From Jatrophihabitans telluris (GTDB lineage Bacteria; Actinomycetota; Actinomycetes; Mycobacteriales; Jatrophihabitantaceae): a DNA stretch of 64,000 nucleotides. Of this stretch, positions 9,182 to 18,260 are shown in pieces; the first letter of the stretch is position 1, and each line of letters opens with the position of its first letter. The notes beneath the pieces were generated by a model, which searched no databases, had not been told where the DNA came from, and saw only the letters and a list, made by a program, of their open reading frames with translations. The stretch lies in contig NZ_CP097332.1 of assembly GCF_023516435.1 (NCBI RefSeq), positions 248,001-312,000 of the forward strand. Reading direction: 5' to 3'. Position numbers and translations under genes: made by a program.

Positions 9182-9670
9182 ATGACGTCTCCGCTCGCGG
9201 TTCAGGTGATGCGGTTCGCCTTTCTGATCCTGCTCTGGTTGTTCATCTACGCCCTGGTGCGTGCGATCCGTTCGGAGCTGCGTGCCTCTGGGGCGCCGCG
9301 CGTGCAGTCGGTCGGTAAGCCGCGCCGGTCCAAACGCAACGCGTCCTCCGACGGCCGCGCCGCCGTCGCCAAGCCCCGGGGCGGGCTGTCCCAGCTCGTG
9401 GTGGTCGAGGGAAGCCTGGCCGGGACGAGGGTGGCCCTGACCGGCAAGCCCATTTTCATCGGCCGCGCCAACGACTCGACGCTGGTCCTCACCGACGACT
9501 ACGCCTCGACCAGGCATGCCCGCATCAGCGAGTCCAGCGGAACCTGGTACCTGGAGGATCTGGGCTCGACCAACGGCACCTTCGTGGGCCAGCAGAAGGT
9601 TGACGGCCCGGTGTCGCTGGAGGCCGGCGTGCCGATCCAGATCGGCAAGACCGTGATGGAGTTGCGGTGA
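9182..9670 (+). CDS. fhaB: FhaB: membrane-anchored FHA domain protein
   Basis: 162 residues. One N-terminal membrane helix (about 8-25, FAFLILLWLFIYALVRAI) is followed by a basic linker and a C-terminal FHA domain with GRANDST, TRHARI and GSTNGT. The family (FhaB/FipA) binds phosphothreonine on division proteins and is phosphorylated by the operon's kinase. The ATG at 9182 is 58 bp after fhaA and follows the ggtggtct segment; the next gene, pstP, starts 7 bp after its stop, so the two are almost certainly cotranscribed. Confidence 0.94.
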   Translation: MTSPLAVQVMRFAFLILLWLFIYALVRAIRSELRASGAPRVQSVGKPRRSKRNASSDGRAAVAKPRGGLSQLVVVEGSLAGTRVALTGKPIFIGRANDSTLVLTDDYASTRHARISESSGTWYLEDLGSTNGTFVGQQKVDGPVSLEAGVPIQIGKTVMELR

Positions 9671-9677
9671 TCGCGGC

Positions 9678-11135
9678 ATGCCGTTGAGGCTCAGCTACGC
9701 GGTCCGCTCCGATCGAGGATTGGTCCGCAACAACAACGAGGACTCGGTCTACGCCGGTCCGCGCCTGCTGGCGATCGCCGACGGGATGGGCGGGCATGCG
9801 GCCGGCGAGGTCGCGTCCAACATCGTGATCGGAACGTTGGAGGCGTTGGACGAAGACCGTCCCATCGTCGATCTCATCGGGACCCTTCGGGAGTCGGTGT
9901 CCGATGCCAACGCCGCGATCGCCGAGTCCGTCGACAACGATCCCGAACTCGAAGGCATGGGCACCACCCTCACCGCCATCCGGTTCGCCGGCAGCCGGAT
10001 CGCCCTTGTGCACGTGGGTGATTCTCGTGCGTACCTGATGCGAAACGGGCAGCTCTCCCAGATCACGCACGACGACACCTACGTCCAGTCGCTGGTCGAC
10101 TCCGGCAAGCTCACCCCGGAGGAGGCGTCGCATCACCCGCGCAAATCGGTGATTCTGCGAGCTCTGACGGGGTCGGAGGTGGATCCGGACATCTCCATTC
10201 GTGAGGCGCGGGTCGGTGACCGGTACCTGTTGTGCAGCGATGGTCTGTCCGACGTGGTGAGTGCCGCGACGCTGGGAGAAACCCTCACCGAGGGAACCCC
10301 GCAGGGGTGCGCCGACCGGCTGATCGAACTCGCGTTGCGCGGCGGCGGTCCCGACAACGTCACCTGCATCGTCGCGGACGTCGTCGACGACGGGGTCGGT
10401 GACGATCGGCCGGTCGTCGGCGGCGCTGTGATGGACCCTCGCGATCCCGTTGTCCCACAGGAGGATTCGCCGGCATCGCGCGCAGCCCGCATCGGTCGCG
10501 AGGAACCGGAGGTCGTAGTCAGCTACCACCGTCCGCGCCGCTGGCGACGTCCGGTGATCGTCGGTTGCGCGCTGGCGCTGGTCGTCGCTGCCGGCATTGC
10601 AGGCTGGACGTGGACCCAGTCGCAGTACTTCGTCGGGCGCGACGGGACCGAGGTCGCCCTCTTCCGCGGCGTCAATGCCGAGTTCGGGCCGCTGTCGCTG
10701 TACTCGGTCGTGGAGAACAGCGACATCAAGGTCAACGACCTCACCCCGTCGGTGCGGACGCAGGTCAACAACGGGATCACGGCCAGCGGCCGGGGCGACG
10801 GCGAGCAGATCCTGGCGCGGTTGACCGATTCACTGCTGCCGCTCTGCTCGTCCCTCAACACCACCGCCAGCACGCCGGCCTCGCCCTCGGTCACCCCGAA
10901 GTCGACTCCTCCCACCCCGAAGACCTCGGCCCGACCGTCCGGCGCGAGCCGGACCACGCCGGCGAAGAGTTCGAAGTCCACGGCGCGATCCACCGCTGCG
11001 AGATCGTCGGCGACGCGGTCCTCGGTGGCGGCCAGCGGGTCGGCGACGCCGTCCGGAGTGCCGAGTACGGCGCTGGACACCGCCCTGGCCTCGCCGGACC
11101 CCAGCTCGAGCGACTCCTGCCGGAACGGCCAGTGA
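9678..11135 (+). CDS. pstP: PstP: PP2C-family Ser/Thr protein phosphatase
   Basis: 485 residues. The catalytic PP2C domain (about 1-240) has all metal-binding motifs: NNNEDSVY, ADGMGGHAAGE, VGDSRAYL, CSDGLSD and GPDNVT. A membrane helix (about 292-312) and an extracytoplasmic domain with a Ser/Thr/Pro-rich tail follow. It reverses the phosphorylation made by PknB and keeps the cell-wall programme in balance. Its TGA overlaps the ATG of rodA by one base, consistent with translational coupling. Confidence 0.95.
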   Translation: MPLRLSYAVRSDRGLVRNNNEDSVYAGPRLLAIADGMGGHAAGEVASNIVIGTLEALDEDRPIVDLIGTLRESVSDANAAIAESVDNDPELEGMGTTLTAIRFAGSRIALVHVGDSRAYLMRNGQLSQITHDDTYVQSLVDSGKLTPEEASHHPRKSVILRALTGSEVDPDISIREARVGDRYLLCSDGLSDVVSAATLGETLTEGTPQGCADRLIELALRGGGPDNVTCIVADVVDDGVGDDRPVVGGAVMDPRDPVVPQEDSPASRAARIGREEPEVVVSYHRPRRWRRPVIVGCALALVVAAGIAGWTWTQSQYFVGRDGTEVALFRGVNAEFGPLSLYSVVENSDIKVNDLTPSVRTQVNNGITASGRGDGEQILARLTDSLLPLCSSLNTTASTPASPSVTPKSTPPTPKTSARPSGASRTTPAKSSKSTARSTAARSSATRSSVAASGSATPSGVPSTALDTALASPDPSSSDSCRNGQ

Positions 11136-12586
11136 TGGCCCGCGGCTACAGCCCGAACCGGTTGCCGACGCGACGTAACGCCGAGTTGGGCTACATCGTC
11201 TTCGCGACGCTCGTCGTGGCCGCGGCGGAGGCGATCATCGAGATCACCCGGGACAGTCAACTGACCGCCCACGTGGCGACCTACGCCCTGGTGGCGCTGG
11301 CCACCGGGGTGGTGGCCAACCTGGCCATCCGACGGTGGGCGAGCTACGCCGACCCGCTGCTGGTGCCGTGCGCGGTGGTCCTCGTCGGACTCGGATTGGT
11401 CATGATCCATCGCATCGATCTCGGCCTGGCCCAGCAAGCCTCCGACGCGGGTCGCACGTATCAGGGTGCCGGTGCGGCGAGCCAGGTGGTCTGGGTCGTG
11501 CTGGGCCTGGTGGCGTTCCTGGGCGTGCTGCTGATCATCCGCGACCACCGGGTGCTGCAGCGTTACGCCTACACCCTCGCGCTGATCGGGTTGTTCCTGC
11601 TGTTGCTGCCGGCCGTGCTGCCCGCCAGCATGAGCGAGATCAACGGTGCCCGGATCTGGATCCGGATCGCCGGATTCTCCATTCAGCCCGGCGAGATCTC
11701 CAAGATCGCGCTCACCGTCTTCGCCGCGGCGTACCTGGTCGCCAAGCGTGATGTGCTCTCACTCGCCGGACGGCGGGTGCTCGGGATCGACCTGCCACGC
11801 GGCCGGGACTTCGGACCACTTCTGCTCGCCTGGCTAATCAGCATCGGTGTCCTGGTGCGCGACAAGGACCTGGGCACGTCGCTGATGTTCTTCGGGCTGT
11901 TCGTGGTGCTGCTCTACGTCGCCACCGAACGGATCAGCTGGGTGATCATCGGCCTGCTCCTGTTCGTCGGCGGGTGCTACATCGCGTACCAGATCTTCCC
12001 CACCGTCAAGGAACGGGTCAGCGTCTGGCTGCACGTGTTCAACTACATGCAGGACCAGGGATACCAGTTGAGCCAGTCGTTGTTCGGGCTGGGCACCGGC
12101 GGCCTGTTCGGCACCGGCCTCGGCGGCGGCAATCCCGATCTCGTCCCGGTGGCCAAGTCCGACTTCATCCTGTCCGCCTTCGGCGAGGAGACCGGCCTGT
12201 TCGGTCTGGTGGCGATCCTGGCCATCTACATCGTATTCATCTCCCGAGCCTTCGCGACGGCCCTCGCGGTGCGCGATTCCTTCGGCAAGCTGCTGGTCAC
12301 CGGTATCGGGTTCTCCTTCGGACTGCAGTTGTTCGTGGTCGCCGGAGGCATTTCCCGGTTGCTTCCCGAGACTGGCCTCACGACGCCGTTCCTGTCCTAC
12401 GGCGGGTCGTCCCTGCTGGCGAACTTCGCCCTGCTGGCGCTGTTGATCCGGGTTTCGGACGCGGCCCGCCGCCCGCCGACCACCCCTCCCTCAGCGGTCA
12501 CGACAGTCAGCGGCCCGGTGCCGGTTCCCGACCGTGATCCGGCCGGTCCGCCCACCGGGACGCTGTCGACCGGGGGCCCGGCATGA
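11135..12586 (+). CDS. rodA: RodA: SEDS-family peptidoglycan glycosyltransferase
   Basis: 483 residues from the ATG at 11135, which overlaps the pstP stop. About ten or more membrane helices of the RodA/FtsW/SpoVE family are present, with the family signatures INGARIWIRIAGFSIQPGEISK, DKDLGTSLMFFGLF, FGEETGLFG and GLTTPFLSYGGSSLLANF. It polymerises lipid II glycan strands together with its cognate class B PBP, encoded next (pbpA, 4-bp ATGA overlap). The C-terminus carries a short Pro/Thr-rich cytoplasmic tail. Confidence 0.95.
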   Translation: MARGYSPNRLPTRRNAELGYIVFATLVVAAAEAIIEITRDSQLTAHVATYALVALATGVVANLAIRRWASYADPLLVPCAVVLVGLGLVMIHRIDLGLAQQASDAGRTYQGAGAASQVVWVVLGLVAFLGVLLIIRDHRVLQRYAYTLALIGLFLLLLPAVLPASMSEINGARIWIRIAGFSIQPGEISKIALTVFAAAYLVAKRDVLSLAGRRVLGIDLPRGRDFGPLLLAWLISIGVLVRDKDLGTSLMFFGLFVVLLYVATERISWVIIGLLLFVGGCYIAYQIFPTVKERVSVWLHVFNYMQDQGYQLSQSLFGLGTGGLFGTGLGGGNPDLVPVAKSDFILSAFGEETGLFGLVAILAIYIVFISRAFATALAVRDSFGKLLVTGIGFSFGLQLFVVAGGISRLLPETGLTTPFLSYGGSSLLANFALLALLIRVSDAARRPPTTPPSAVTTVSGPVPVPDRDPAGPPTGTLSTGGPA

Positions 12587-14085
12587 ACCGCCAGATCCGC
12601 CGGGTGAGTGTGTTCGTCGGCATCCTGATGCTTGCGGTCATCCTCAACCTGAACTGGGTGCAGGTGCTGCACGGCACCAGTTATCGCGACAACGCGGCCA
12701 ACCAGCGGGTCGCGCTGGACGATTACAAGCGTCAGCGCGGGTCGATCGTGCTCCAGGGATCGGGTACCGCGATCTCCGAGTCGGTGGTGACCAAGGACGC
12801 GCTGACGTACCTGCGGACGTACCAGAACGGCCCGCTCTACGCGACGGTCACCGGTTTCAACTCGATCCTCTACGGCAACACCGAGATCGAGAGCGCCGAG
12901 GACTCGGTGCTGTCCGGCAACGACGACCGCTTCTTCGTCCAGCGGCTCACGAACCTCCTGACCGGCCGCGACCCGCGTGGCGGCAACGTGCTGCTCACGA
13001 TCAACAAGCAGGCCCAGACCGCCGCCTACCAGGCCCTGGGCGGTCGCCGGGGGGCGGTGGTCGCGCTGGATCCGGCGACCGGAGCAGTGCTCGCGGCGGT
13101 GAGCACGCCGTCCTACGACCCGGCCAAACTGAGCTCGCACTCCACCACCGGAATCAAGAAGGCGTGGAACGCCTACCTCAACGACAAGGACAATCCCCTG
13201 TCGAACCGGGCGTTCACCGAGACCTACCCGCCGGGGTCGGTGTTCAAGGTGATCGTCTCGGCGGCCGCCCTGAAGGCCGGCAAGTCGCCGAGTTCGGTCA
13301 TCGCCGCTCCGAATGCGCTGACGCTGCCGGGAACGAGCACGCAGCTGCGCAACTTCGCGGGCGAGCAGTGCGCGAACGGTTCGACCGACACGCTCATCCA
13401 CGCGTTGACCATTTCCTGCAACACCGCTTTCGCCCAGCTCGGCATGGATCTGGGCACCTCGAGGGTCCGCAGCGAGGCCGACCTGTTCGGCATCAACGAC
13501 AGCGACTTCACGATCCCGGTCCGGGTCGCGGGTTCGACGATCGGGCCGGTGGTCGACAAGGCCGCCCTCGCCCAGACCAGCATCGGCCAGCGCGACGTCC
13601 GGATCACCCCGCTGCAAGCGGCGATGATCTCGGCCGCGGTCGCCAATCAGGGCACGCTGCTGACGCCCTACCTGGTCGCCGAAGAACAGGGTCCCAACCT
13701 GGCCACGCTGAGCAAGGCCACACCCCAGATCCTGAGTCAGCCGTTGTCGCCCAGCCAGGCCGACCAGCTGACCACCATGATGGAAAGCGTCGTGCAGAGC
13801 GCGCAGGGAACCGGCCAGGCCGCGCAGATTCCCGGGATCACCGTGGCCGGCAAGACCGGTACGGCCGACAACGGGCCCCAGAAGGCCGACGGGACCTACA
13901 TCAATCCGCCGCACGCCTGGTTCTCCGGGTTCGCACCCGCGGCCAGGCCACGCATCGCGGTCGCCGTCTTCCTCGAGAACGGTGGCGTGGCGGGCAACGA
14001 GACGACGGGTGGCCTGGCCGCGGCCCCGGTGGCGAAGCAGGTCATGCAGGCCTACCTCAGCTCGATCGGGGTGAAGGGCAATTGA
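12583..14085 (+). CDS. pbpA: PbpA: class B penicillin-binding protein (transpeptidase)
   Basis: 500 residues. An N-terminal signal anchor (about 8-25, VFVGILMLAVILNLNWVQVL) is followed by a dimerisation region and a transpeptidase domain containing the SxxK (S219-V-F-K222), SxN (S278-C-N280) and KTG (K424) active-site motifs. It cross-links peptidoglycan as the partner of RodA in polar or septal growth. It overlaps rodA by four bases. In mycobacteria the gene after pbpA is pknA; here the next gene, 73 bp on, is already the PASTA kinase. Confidence 0.95.
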   Translation: MNRQIRRVSVFVGILMLAVILNLNWVQVLHGTSYRDNAANQRVALDDYKRQRGSIVLQGSGTAISESVVTKDALTYLRTYQNGPLYATVTGFNSILYGNTEIESAEDSVLSGNDDRFFVQRLTNLLTGRDPRGGNVLLTINKQAQTAAYQALGGRRGAVVALDPATGAVLAAVSTPSYDPAKLSSHSTTGIKKAWNAYLNDKDNPLSNRAFTETYPPGSVFKVIVSAAALKAGKSPSSVIAAPNALTLPGTSTQLRNFAGEQCANGSTDTLIHALTISCNTAFAQLGMDLGTSRVRSEADLFGINDSDFTIPVRVAGSTIGPVVDKAALAQTSIGQRDVRITPLQAAMISAAVANQGTLLTPYLVAEEQGPNLATLSKATPQILSQPLSPSQADQLTTMMESVVQSAQGTGQAAQIPGITVAGKTGTADNGPQKADGTYINPPHAWFSGFAPAARPRIAVAVFLENGGVAGNETTGGLAAAPVAKQVMQAYLSSIGVKGN

Positions 14086-14158
14086 CCCGAGTGAGCCGGC
14101 AACCTTCGAAGGCGATCGACATCGTGACCACGCACGCGGCACCCGAACGGATGGATTC

Positions 14159-16054
14159 ATGACAGCGCCACACCTGGTCGGCGGACGGTACGAGCTCGGT
14201 GAGCTCATCGGCTACGGCGGCATGGCCGAAGTCCACCGCGGTCGCGACATCCGGCTCGGTCGCGAGGTCGCGGTCAAGGTGCTGCGCTCGGACCTGGCCC
14301 GCGATCCGTCCTTCCAGAACCGCTTCCGCCGCGAGGCGCAGGCCGCCGCCGGACTGAACCATCCCTCGATCGTCGCGGTCTACGACACCGGCGAGGACGG
14401 CGATCCGGCGGGCCTGGACGACACGCCCTCGCCGTACATCGTCATGGAGTTCGTCCAAGGGCGGACGCTGCGCGAGGTGCTCAAGTCCGAGGGCCAGTTG
14501 CCGGCCCGGCGTGCGATGGAGATCGTGGCCGAGGTGTGCGGGGCGCTGGACTTCTCGCACCGCTCGGGCATCGTGCACCGAGACATCAAACCCGGCAACG
14601 TGATGATCACCAACAGCGGCGCGGTCAAGGTGATGGACTTCGGGATCGCCCGCGCGCTGGCCGACAACGCCGCGACCGTGACGGCGACCTCGGCCGTGAT
14701 CGGCACTGCCCAGTACCTGTCTCCGGAGCAGGCTCGCGGTGAGTCGGTCGACGCCCGATCCGATGTCTACTCCACCGGCTGCCTGCTCTACGAACTGCTC
14801 ACCGGGCATCCACCGTTCACCGGCGACTCCCCGGTGGCCGTCGCCTACCAGCACGTTCGCGAGAACCCGCGGATCCCGTCCTCGGAGAATCCGGCGGTGA
14901 CCAAGGCGCTGGACTCGATCGTGATGAAGGCGCTGGCCAAGAATCCCCTGAACCGGTACCAGACCGCCGGGGAGATGCGGGCAGACCTGCAGCGCGCCAT
15001 CGCCGGGCAACCGGTGGAGGCCGAATCGGTGATGACCGACGAGGAACGGACGCAGTTCATCTCGCGTCCTTCCGCCGCGGCGCTGGCCACCCCACGTCCG
15101 GGCGTGTTGACGCCGGTCTACGACGACGAGGACGACCATCGCGGCCGTCGCGGCGCGATCATGTGGGTCGCGGTTGTGCTCGCGCTCCTGCTGGTCATCG
15201 GCGGTACGGCGTTCTTGCTGCTGCGCAAAGACAATCCCAAGACGCCGACCCTGGTGGCGGTTCCGCGGCTGATCGGGTTGTCGCAGGCGGCGGCCAACAA
15301 CGCCATCCGCGCCGCGGGCCTGGCACCGGACTCGGCCACGCCCGAGCAGAGCAACGGTCCCTGCACCTCGACCGCGTCCACGCCGGTCACCAAGGATCAC
15401 GTCTGCACCCAGGATCCGCCGGCGGGCAAGCAGGTCGACCAGGGCGGCGTGGTCAGCTTCACCATCTACGCCGGTCCCGCGCCGGTCCAGGTGCCCGCGG
15501 TGTCGCAGGTGAATCTGACCTGCGCCCAGGCGTCGGCGGAGCTGGCCAAGGTCAAGCTGGTGTCGCAGTGCAAGAGCGTGCACAGCGCGGCGCCGGCCGG
15601 AACGGTCATCGACCAGGATCCCAACGGTCTGGCCAGTGTCCAGCCGGGCACCACCGTGGTGCTCCAGGTCGCCGACGGCAAGGCCAAACTGCCCAACGTC
15701 CTGCACCTGCCCTACGACGAGGCTCGGATCAAGCTGAACAACGCCGGCTGGACGACCGTGGTCATGACCCTGGCCGATCGCAAGACCGGCTTCAAGGTCG
15801 GTCAGGTACAGGCCATGTACCCCGGCCAGGGCACCTACCTCGATCCCAAGACGAAGATCACGCTCGAGGTGGCCAAGCAACCGCTACCGGCCTGTTCGAC
15901 CTCGACCTCGACCTCGCCCTCAGCGTCCGGATCGACGTCGTCCTCGCCGGGCTCGACGCCGTCGTCCTCGCCCTCGGCGACACCGTCGGTGACGCCGAGC
16001 AGCACCCCGACCGACCCGAACGCCTCGCCGACCTGCACCACCCCGGCGGGCTAG
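14159..16054 (+). CDS. pknB: PknB: Ser/Thr protein kinase with PASTA repeats
   Basis: 631 residues. The kinase domain (about 11-275) has the glycine loop GYGGMAEV, K40 (VAVKVL), HRDIKPGN (D142), DFG (D160-162), the activation loop TVTATSAVIGTAQYLSPEQ and the APE-equivalent SPEQ. One membrane helix (about 334-356) and three extracellular PASTA domains (about 365-580) follow, then a Ser/Thr-rich tail of ~40 residues. The PASTA part senses muropeptides or lipid II and the kinase phosphorylates wall-synthesis proteins. The M. tuberculosis protein has four PASTA units and no such tail. Its stop overlaps the convergent histidine kinase by 4 bp. Confidence 0.95.
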   Translation: MTAPHLVGGRYELGELIGYGGMAEVHRGRDIRLGREVAVKVLRSDLARDPSFQNRFRREAQAAAGLNHPSIVAVYDTGEDGDPAGLDDTPSPYIVMEFVQGRTLREVLKSEGQLPARRAMEIVAEVCGALDFSHRSGIVHRDIKPGNVMITNSGAVKVMDFGIARALADNAATVTATSAVIGTAQYLSPEQARGESVDARSDVYSTGCLLYELLTGHPPFTGDSPVAVAYQHVRENPRIPSSENPAVTKALDSIVMKALAKNPLNRYQTAGEMRADLQRAIAGQPVEAESVMTDEERTQFISRPSAAALATPRPGVLTPVYDDEDDHRGRRGAIMWVAVVLALLLVIGGTAFLLLRKDNPKTPTLVAVPRLIGLSQAAANNAIRAAGLAPDSATPEQSNGPCTSTASTPVTKDHVCTQDPPAGKQVDQGGVVSFTIYAGPAPVQVPAVSQVNLTCAQASAELAKVKLVSQCKSVHSAAPAGTVIDQDPNGLASVQPGTTVVLQVADGKAKLPNVLHLPYDEARIKLNNAGWTTVVMTLADRKTGFKVGQVQAMYPGQGTYLDPKTKITLEVAKQPLPACSTSTSTSPSASGSTSSSPGSTPSSSPSATPSVTPSSTPTDPNASPTCTTPAG

Positions 16055-17436
16055 ACGGGGAGTGTGATCCGGACCAGCAGGCCCGGATCGTTGTCGTGCA
16101 GGGTGATCGTCCCGGCGTGTGCGGTGATGATCTCCCGAACGATGGCCAGGCCGAGCCCGGTGCCGCCCTCGGCCCGGGACCGGGCGGTGTCGAGCCGGTA
16201 GAAGCGGTCGAAGACGCGCTCCCGCTTGTTGGCCGGAACGCCAGGTCCGTCGTCGGCGATGCACCATTGCGCCCAGCCCGAATCCGCGCCGGTGCCGGGT
16301 GCCAGCGACAGCTGGACCGACGTCCGTGCGTAACGGACCGCGTTGTCGATGAGATTCACCATCACCCGGTAGAGGCCGTCGCGATCGCCGATCACGGTCA
16401 CCGGGGCAAGCTCTCCGAGCGTCACCGGGACGCGCGCGTCGGCGTAGCCGGCCACGATCACCCGGGTGAGTTCGTCCAGGCGCACCGGCGCCCGGTGGGT
16501 CATGGCCCCGCGCTCGTCCGAACGGGCCAGTGCGAGCAGATCGTCGATGAGGTTCGACAGCCGCTCCACGTCGATGAGCGCATCGGAGGTGAGCTCCCGC
16601 AGCTCCTGGGACTCCCCGAGCCGTCCGGCGACTTCGAGTTGCAGGCGCAGGGACGCGATCGGTGAGCGCAGTTCGTGGGCCGCATCCCCGACGAAGCGGC
16701 GCTGTTTGGAATTGGCGACGTCCAGCCGGTCCAGCATGTCGTTGAGCGTCGTGGCCAGCGAGTAGATCTCGTCCTCGGCGGTCGGCACCGGCAGCCGGGA
16801 CCGTGACAGCCCGGTGGCACTGAGCTGGGCTGCTCCGCGTTGCAACGCCGCGACCGGACGCAGCGTGAGGCCGACTATCCACCAGGTCAGGCCGGCCATC
16901 ATGATCACCGCGAGCGGGGTCAGGAAGAGCAGATACCGCTGCAGCAGCCGGGACGATTCCAGCACGCGTCCGAGGTCGGTGGCCACCAGTACCGTCCGTT
17001 GACCGCCCGGCAGATCGGCGCGCACCCCCACGACCCGGATCGGCTGGTCGCTGTTGGCCCGGGCCCCATCGACGTTGATCGGGTTACCCAGGCGCGCCTT
17101 GGTCAGTTCGTTGTCGCGCAGGATCGACTTCGCCCCGTCGGCAGCGGCCGAGAACGCGACCACCCGGTTCTGGCCGTCGACGACCTGGACGAGCGAGACG
17201 CCACCGCTGCCGGCGATGAGCTGCTGCGGCAGCTTGTTCTGCTGGACCAGCACCGCGACCTCGCGGCCGGTCCGTTCCGCCGAGGCGTCCAGGGTGTTGA
17301 GCAGCGACTTTCCCACGGTGAAGAGCAGCGCGAATCCGGCGAGGACGAGGGTGATGGTGAACAGCGAGGTGGCGACGACGGTGATCCGGGCTCGCAGGGA
17401 CCGGCGCCGCCACCAGCCGATCGGATCAGGTGCCAT
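16051..17436 (-). CDS. Sensor histidine kinase
   Basis: 461 residues. Two membrane helices (about 18-42 and 168-192) flank an extracytoplasmic sensor of ~125 residues; then come HAMP (about 192-245), HisKA with H254 (DAAHELRSP) and HATPase_c with NLIDNAVRYA, DDGPGVP and GGTGLGLAI. It is the membrane partner of the OmpR-type regulator directly upstream (22-bp gap). The inducer is not visible. The stop codon overlaps the end of pknB, so the two transcripts converge. Confidence 0.95.
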   Translation of the reverse strand: MAPDPIGWWRRRSLRARITVVATSLFTITLVLAGFALLFTVGKSLLNTLDASAERTGREVAVLVQQNKLPQQLIAGSGGVSLVQVVDGQNRVVAFSAAADGAKSILRDNELTKARLGNPINVDGARANSDQPIRVVGVRADLPGGQRTVLVATDLGRVLESSRLLQRYLLFLTPLAVIMMAGLTWWIVGLTLRPVAALQRGAAQLSATGLSRSRLPVPTAEDEIYSLATTLNDMLDRLDVANSKQRRFVGDAAHELRSPIASLRLQLEVAGRLGESQELRELTSDALIDVERLSNLIDDLLALARSDERGAMTHRAPVRLDELTRVIVAGYADARVPVTLGELAPVTVIGDRDGLYRVMVNLIDNAVRYARTSVQLSLAPGTGADSGWAQWCIADDGPGVPANKRERVFDRFYRLDTARSRAEGGTGLGLAIVREIITAHAGTITLHDNDPGLLVRITLPV

Positions 17437-17458
17437 GGCCGGCCGGGGGGATCGACAC

Positions 17459-18136
17459 TCAGCCGCCGTCCGTGGCCAGCCGGTAGCCCGCGCCGCGCAC
17501 CGTCTGCAGCGCGTGGCGCCCGAACGGCTGGTCGATCTTACGACGCAGGTAACCGACGTAGACCTCGATGACGTTGGCGTCCCCTTCGTAGTGGGCGTCC
17601 CAGACGTGGTGCAGGATGTCGGCCTTGCTGACCGCGTCCCCGGCGCGGCGCATCAGGAATTCCAGCAGGGAGAACTCGCGCGGCGTCAGTTCGATCTCGG
17701 TGTCGCCTCGCTTGACCAGCCTGGCCGCCGGGTCCAGCGAGAGGTCGCCGCAGGCCAGCACCGCCGGGCGAGGACGGACCCCGCGGCGCAGCACCGAACG
17801 CAGCCGGGCGAGCAGCACCACGAACGAGAACGGCTTGATCAGGTAGTCATCGGCGCCCAGATCCAAGGCGTCGGCCTCGTCGTACTCGCCGTCCTTGGCC
17901 GACAGCACGAGCACCGGCGTCCAGTTCTGTTCTGCCCGCAACGCCTCGATGATCCGGTAGCCCGACAGGCCCGGAAGCATGATGTCGCAGATGATGGCGT
18001 CGTAGTTGTTCTCGCGCGCCAGGTGCAGGCCGTCGGGCCCGTTCAGGGCGATCTCGACGGTGAATCCCTCCGCGATGAGGCCGCGTTGCAGAGCGGTGGC
18101 CATCCGCGCTTCATCCTCGACGATCAGCAAGCGCAC
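17459..18136 (-). CDS. OmpR-family response regulator
   Basis: 225 residues. The receiver domain has acidic pocket E7/D8, phospho-acceptor D51 (ICDIMLPG), S79 and K101. The C-terminal winged helix (about 130-222) includes ELTPREFSLLEFLMRRAGDAVSKADILHHVWD and VYVGYLRRKI. It is cotranscribed with the kinase and divergent from the LolA/RseB-like gene at 18261. The intervening 120 bp contain an inverted repeat and repeated ctcagg-type half-sites suited to an OmpR-type protein, so it may regulate the divergent exporter genes. Confidence 0.95.
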   Translation of the reverse strand: MRLLIVEDEARMATALQRGLIAEGFTVEIALNGPDGLHLARENNYDAIICDIMLPGLSGYRIIEALRAEQNWTPVLVLSAKDGEYDEADALDLGADDYLIKPFSFVVLLARLRSVLRRGVRPRPAVLACGDLSLDPAARLVKRGDTEIELTPREFSLLEFLMRRAGDAVSKADILHHVWDAHYEGDANVIEVYVGYLRRKIDQPFGRHALQTVRGAGYRLATDGG

Positions 18137-18173
18137 GGTGGTTCCACCTCCGATCGGACCTGAGGGAATCTAA

Positions 18174-18232
18174 GCACGATGAGCATCGTGCGTGCTCGGC
18201 TCAGGGCAACCTCAGCCGGGCTCAGGCTGTGC
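18174..18232. promoter_or_regulatory. Candidate response-regulator binding region in divergent promoter
   Basis: An inverted repeat gcacgat-N4-atcgtgc (18174-18191) lies next to three ctcagg/ctcagc half-sites (18200-18230) in the gap between the response-regulator gene and the LolA/RseB-like gene. OmpR-family proteins usually bind direct repeats of such spacing. A ttagat -10-like box for the minus strand overlaps the left edge. Confidence 0.4.
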
Positions 18233-18260
18233 ACAGGGCCGGCGAACAATCCTGGGCGGC

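Noticed and set aside
10565-11134. Upstream extension of rodA
   Set aside because: The frame overlaps pstP and is an Arg-rich shadow; the ATG at 11135 gives the normal family length and a stop-start overlap.
14085-14161. A missed or frameshifted pknA between pbpA and pknB
   Set aside because: Only 73 bp separate the genes and neither strand has kinase motifs there.
12397-15880. Two ~600-codon minus-strand frames across pbpA and pknB
   Set aside because: Same reason: shadows of the plus-strand pbpA/pknB genes, with no recognisable domains.
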